From positions 140,972,962 to 141,036,961 of the forward strand of contig CM077644.1 of the NCBI GenBank assembly GCA_039707465.1: a stretch of 64,000 bases of DNA. Direction: 5' to 3'. This DNA is from Rhabdophis nuchalis. Taxonomy: Eukaryota; Chordata; Lepidosauria; Squamata; Natricidae. The notes under the pieces were generated by a model. The model ran no database searches, had not been told where the DNA came from, and was given only the letters and a program-made list of their open reading frames with translations. Below, piece by piece: positions 59,835 to 64,000 of this stretch (position 1 is its first letter; every line of letters starts with the position of its first letter). The position numbers and the translations under genes are program-made.

Positions 59835-60310
59835 TTAACAAAATAACAGAGTGGGAAGGGACTTTGGTGGTCTTCTAGTCCAACCTCTTGCACAAACAGG
59901 AGACCTTATATCCTTTCTGGAGCTGTGGCGGTGCAGTAATTAGAATGCAGTATTGCAGGCTAATTCAGCTCAATGCCAGGAGTTTGATCCTCACTGGCTC
60001 AAGCTTCCATCCTTCCAAGGTTGGTAAAATGAGAGCCCAGATTGTTGGGGGCAATATGCTGACATTGTAAACTGCTTAGAGAGTGCTGTGAAGCACTATG
60101 AAGCCATTTATAAGTACTATTGCTATTTCAGACAAATGGTTGTTCAATCTCTTCTTTAAAACCACCAGTATTGGAGCTGCCACAATTTCTGGAGGCAAGT
60201 CTTTCCACTGATAAATTGTTCCAACTGCCAGGAAATTTCTCCATAGCTCTAGTTTGCTTCTCTCCTTGATTAGTTTCTGCCAATTGCTTCTTGTCCTGTC
60301 TTCAGGTGCT
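59835..60310 (-). mobile_element. CR1 fragment interrupted by a tRNA SINE
   Basis: Left piece (GAGTGGGAAGGGACTTTGGT, TCTTCTAGTCCAACCTCTTG) and right piece (TTTCAGACAAATGGTTGTTC, GGAGGCAAGTCTTTCCACTG, CCAGGAAATTTCTCCATAGC) are contiguous in the CR1 at 45137. The break at about 59917-60128 is a later SINE. Confidence 0.82.
59918..60128 (+). mobile_element. tRNA-derived SINE, distinct from Sauria body type
   Basis: The head GAGCTGTGGCGGTGCAGTAA and the B-box-like GTTTGATCCTC give a tRNA promoter. The tail GTAAACTGCTTAGAGAGTGC, TGAAGCACTATGAAGCC and (ATTGCT)n differs from the CCTTTACCT tail of the Sauria copies. Confidence 0.75.
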
Positions 60311-60584
60311 AATTTAACAAATTAATCCACCAAAAATGTTGCATAATCTATGGGCTGAGGATATACTACTGCTACTATATTTTCATTAAGAGTAGCCTGG
60401 GACCTGAATTTTTGGATTTAAAGTTTATAGAAGCTAACGTAACATGTCCTTATAAAGCATTATGCTACTACTGCTGTTGCTGTTTAGTTATCTGTAATAC
60501 CTCTCTGCCCTTTTGAGGTTAGGAATACCACATATCTGCCTCCAGATTTCTCCGTAATGGCATTGTGCATTCACAAAAGCCATA

Positions 60585-61240
60585 AAAATGGGGCTCCCCT
60601 TGAGGTGCACCCAAAGGTTACAGCTAGTTCAGAATGCGTCTGTGCGGGTGATTATGGGAACCTCACGGCGTTCCCATATAACACCTGCCCTGCGTGAGCT
60701 GCACTGACTGCCTGTGGCCTTCCGGGTGCACTTCAAGGTGTTGATCACCATCTTTAAAGCGCTCCATGGCTTGGGGCCTAGTTATATGCGAGACCGTCTC
60801 CTGCCCCATACATCCCTTTGTCCGCTCCGCTCCCATAGAGAGGGTCTTCTCCGGGTGCCGTCAGCCGGGCAATGCCGGTTCGCGATGCCCAGGGGAAGGG
60901 CCTTCTCTGTGGCGGGCCCTACCCTCTGTAACGACCTACCTCCCGATCTCCGTACCACCTCGGACCTCCGCCTATTCCACCAGCGTTTAAAAACGCACCT
61001 GTTTCAGCAAGCCGGCCTAGGGTAAATCCACCCAAGAAATGACTGACGGTTAGTTATACCAATTTTTAATTAGAGGGTTTTTAAACTATATTTTAGTGCA
61101 GGAGTATTTAGTTTAATAGGGTTTTAGGATGTTTGTATATTTTTGTACTGTATATTGTGTTTTTAAATCCTTGTGCGCCGCCCTGGGTCCTATTGGAGAT
61201 AGGTGCGGGATATAAATTTAATAAAATCTCAAAAAAATGC
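60585..61240 (+). mobile_element. L2 LINE 3' fragment
   Basis: GLPLRCT-type sequence at 60590, then an open frame 60714-61025 (MAFRVHFKVLITIFKALHGL, LGPSYMRDRLLPHTSLCPLR) and a 3' UTR with CGCCGCCCTGGGTCCTATTG. A few stops at the start show moderate age. Confidence 0.9.
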
Positions 61241-62000
61241 AGCTCTAATGAAAAGGAGACCTCGTAAATAGTTCCAGCCAGTTCTATCCACATCCACTGA
61301 GTCCAGTTTTATTTTAAATACATGCATTTTAATGTCTCGAGGATGAAACAAACAAGAACCTGGAATTTGATCTTCTGCTGGAGTCATGAATTTCAAAAGA
61401 AGCTGCCATGTTAGCAACAAGCTTACATTTTATTACAGGATAAACCACAATAACACTTCAGCTATTTTAGATTCAAGGAGAAAGTGGTACTGGTTTAAAA
61501 CCATCTGTCATTTTGCAACCCAAAGACTTCATTTGGACTTTTTAATTTACCATGGTTTTCTTCAATTTAATTTTCTCAGCTTAGTCTATAATTCACCTGC
61601 AGTAGTTAGCAGAACTCTAAGCAAGTTGTAAAATAAAATAAATAAATAAAAAAAAACAGGGGAGGGAGATGCGCTTTAGCAGACTGAAAGCTATGGGGGA
61701 TTTCTGGATTGCAATCCAGCAAACCTATTAAAGAGTGTTAAATTGCTATGCTATGCTGAAATTCTGGATGTAGTCAATGCTGGAGCCCACTTGGGCTTTT
61801 TCATATGCAAAGCCTCTCTAGAGGTCACATGCTAATGAATACGGCACAGTATCTGCTGTGACTGTAATGTAATCAAATGCCACACACCAGCACATACTGT
61901 AGTGTTTTAATTGCAAGAGAACCAGAATGAATTTGAAAGATCACGTCTCATATAGAATTGTGTAAATGACATGAATATTCTGCTGCAGTTTTGAATGTGA
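61241..62000. other. Intronic DNA without recognised element
   Basis: Nothing recognised. Confidence 0.4.
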
Positions 62001-62004
62001 GAAG

Positions 62005-62499
62005 TAGGGGTGGGTTCCTGCCAGTTCTAACCTCTTCTTTAGAAGAGGTTCCACAAATTTACAGTGCCGTTTAGAACCGGTTCCAGCTCCCTCCCCCTGC
62101 CCGTCTGCATATCATTAAGATGAAGAGCGAGAGGAGGAATTCTGGGAGTTGAAATCCACAAGACTTAAAGCTGTCAAGTTTGAACATCCCTGGGGTTTTT
62201 TTTTCTAAAGGGCTAGGGGTGCAAGGGTCTTGTAACTTGATAGCTTTAAGACTTGCGTCCTTCAAATGCCAGAGTTTCTGAGCCAACATTTTGGTTGCTA
62301 AGCAAGGGCACTGTTAAGTGAGTTTCACCACATTTTACAAGTTGGCCATGCCCACCCAGTCACATGACTGCCAAGCCACTCCTACTCGGTCACATGGCTG
62401 GCAAGCCACTCCCACCCGGTCACATGGCCGGCAAGCAATTCCCACAAAGCAGGCCACACCTACAGAAGAGGTTCTAAAAATTTTTTTAACCCACCACTG
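62005..62499. mobile_element. hAT MITE, 495 bp, composite
   Basis: The ends are TAGGGGTGGGTTCC and TTAACCCACCACTG, with exact 8-bp duplication GTGAGAAG (61997-62004 and 62500-62507). Inside, 62138-62280 is a piece of the foldback MITE family (GAATTCTGGGAGTTGAAATC) and 62357-62446 are three 30-bp tandem units. Confidence 0.85.
62357..62446. repeat. Three 30-bp tandem units
   Basis: Units start at 62357, 62387 and 62417 with consensus CGGTCACATGGCNGGCAAGC plus CACTCCCACC. They lie inside the hAT MITE. Confidence 0.9.
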
Positions 62500-62507
62500 G
62501 TGAGAAG

Positions 62508-63751
62508 TCCAATAAGATATTCCATATGATTTATATTTGCTTCTTTTTTTAACATATGAATTGACTTGTACCACTCTGGAGCAGTAAGGGTTTAAAAAGT
62601 TAAAAAAATGGGTCTGCTGTATAAAAAGCACACTCAGAACCTGACTCTTCCCTTAAACATGGCTAACCAGCGATCCAGTTATAAAACGAATGCAACCCAG
62701 AACAATCTTGCCTCGGGTCAAAGGTGAACAATGGGTAGAAATGTTGCCAGACTGGTTCTATAGCTTTGAAGATACTCCCACCCGTAAATGTTTATAATAT
62801 CTCCATTCTGAAGTTTATATAATTCAGATATGAACAGAAATTTTAGACAGCAACATTTATGAAATTTATCAAACTCAGGAGGGGTATCGGGTGGGGGTGG
62901 AAATAGCATACTGATGGGAAAACTGTCAGAAAATTTCTGAGGGAATGTGCCAGATGTCATATGAGTGAGCCAAATGTTACAGCTTCAAGAAGAAACTTGT
63001 ATAGGTTGGCCTCTGGTTATATCAAACTTTGCCAGAGGAACAGAATAATTAATTAAGCTTACTACAAAGCGATCTCTGGCAATTCCAGTCTATCCCACTC
63101 CTTCACAGTTTGCAAGAGAGATTTATCCAGGCTTAAGTACTTTTCTATTGCTAGTTACAGAATGCCCATCAGGGCAGATTTATTCTAAAGATGGCCTGGA
63201 ATTTATTTAGAAAACCAATTTCCTCAGTTAAATAAAAACAAAACCCCTAGAGCAAAAAGGCTACCATCTGCTCAGTCACCTACTGTAGAAAAAGTGAAAT
63301 TAGGAGTTGTTTGCTAATTACCTATATTGGTGGCTTCTAATGCAAGTTTTCTCTAACTAGCAACCCCTGGATTTTTTTCAGACAAAATGGATCCATTCAT
63401 TCATATAAAGACAATTCAGTTAGATAACATCAAATATCTTTAATATGATTTACGCCACCAATAAAGGGAGGGACCAGGCAAATATCGAATAATTCACACT
63501 TGTCTATAACTCCATCCAAGTATAACTAAAAAGTAATCAAAGCCATAATTATAAGTAACAACAATGTACAAATCTTTATTAAGCTCTGATTTATAGATGA
63601 AATTGGCCAAATAACTGTCAGGAGCAAGGAGCCAGAACATCATGAGATGATCAGTTACTCCTGTATTGCTGCTCACCTATTTATAAGAATCTCACCAGAC
63701 TGACAACATTCTCCTGGGAATCTGTACAGCAGGAGGACAATACCTAATATC
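62508..63751. other. Intronic DNA without recognised element
   Basis: Nothing recognised; no Eph ligand-binding exon is present on the minus strand here. Confidence 0.45.
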
Positions 63752-63759
63752 CACTAAGG

Positions 63760-63869
63760 CAGAGGTGTGAAACAATGGCATCTTCATGACTTATGGACCA
63801 ACTCCTTGAATTCCTGAGCCAGCTCAGGCATTCTGGGAGTTGAAGTCCACAAGTCATTCCCCACCCCTG
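63760..63869. mobile_element. Foldback hAT MITE, diverged
   Basis: It starts CAGAGGTGTGAAAC and ends CCCCACCCCTG, with inner sequence CATTCTGGGAGTTGAAGTCC shared with the other foldback copies. The flanks CACTAAGG and AACTATAG match at 5 of 8 positions, so the target duplication is decayed. Confidence 0.6.
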
Positions 63870-64000
63870 AACTATAGTAAGAAACATGTCTTGTGCAATA
63901 TAAGTCTAGTTGCTCTGAGCGTCTCAATGCTGAATTTAAGAGTTGTTTAGAAAGTTTAGGCTTTAGCTTAACAAAATATCTTCCTTTATCCACCTAAAAG

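Noticed and set aside
62718..64000. Possible upstream EPHB6 ligand-binding exon
   Set aside because: No minus-strand sequence resembling the ephrin-binding domain or a matching exon of the expected size was found before the window edge.

Overview
This is AT-rich vertebrate intronic DNA from a squamate reptile, most likely a snake. The evidence is the repeat mix: Sauria-type tRNA SINEs, L2 and CR1 LINEs, an R4/Dong-type LINE, Penelope-like and L1-type remnants, hAT MITEs with 8-bp target duplications, and many TAA, GATA, GGAT and ATCCT microsatellites. The species call is inference.

The only host gene I can support is on the minus strand: eight consecutive internal exons of an Eph receptor tyrosine kinase, best matched by EPHB6. 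From 5' to 3' of the gene they are at 55703-55858 (cysteine-rich), 54057-54395 and 19585-19709 (fibronectin III), 17261-17423 (end of FN3), 16300-16414 (transmembrane), 12236-12291 and 12030-12149 (juxtamembrane and kinase start) and 9212-9459 (kinase N-lobe). All have GT/AG borders and compatible phases. The ligand-binding exons would lie right of 64000 and the kinase C-lobe, SAM and PDZ-ligand exons left of position 1, so both gene ends are missing. The N-lobe keeps the VAIK lysine, which mammalian EPHB6 has lost.

Layout by gene region. The intron left of 9212 holds R4-type fragments among TTA/TAA repeats (3250-4533) and a long L2 LINE (about 4578-9105) with one open frame and an almost exact in-frame 1377-bp duplication of its endonuclease half. 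The introns from 9460 to 19584 carry a LINE tail, small SINEs, a foldback hAT MITE, an L1-like 5' end and a HAL1-like element (L1 ORF1 joined to a 3' tail without ORF2). The intron from 19710 to 54056 (34 kb) is a transposon sink. It contains a direct-repeat composite at 20.0-20.7 kb, two solo LTRs, a Penelope-related patch with a complete hammerhead ribozyme fold at 24.5 kb, several hAT MITEs, a nearly intact CR1 (45.1-48.8 kb) nested in an older L2-like copy, and further CR1 and L2 fragments. The interval from 54396 to 64000 has the two upstream exons plus L2, CR1, SINE, R4 and hAT copies.

The most interesting item is the hammerhead motif at 24527-24573. It lies on the minus strand, the sense strand of the EPHB6 transcript, has every conserved core nucleotide and three helices, and sits next to an exact inverted copy of its catalytic arm.
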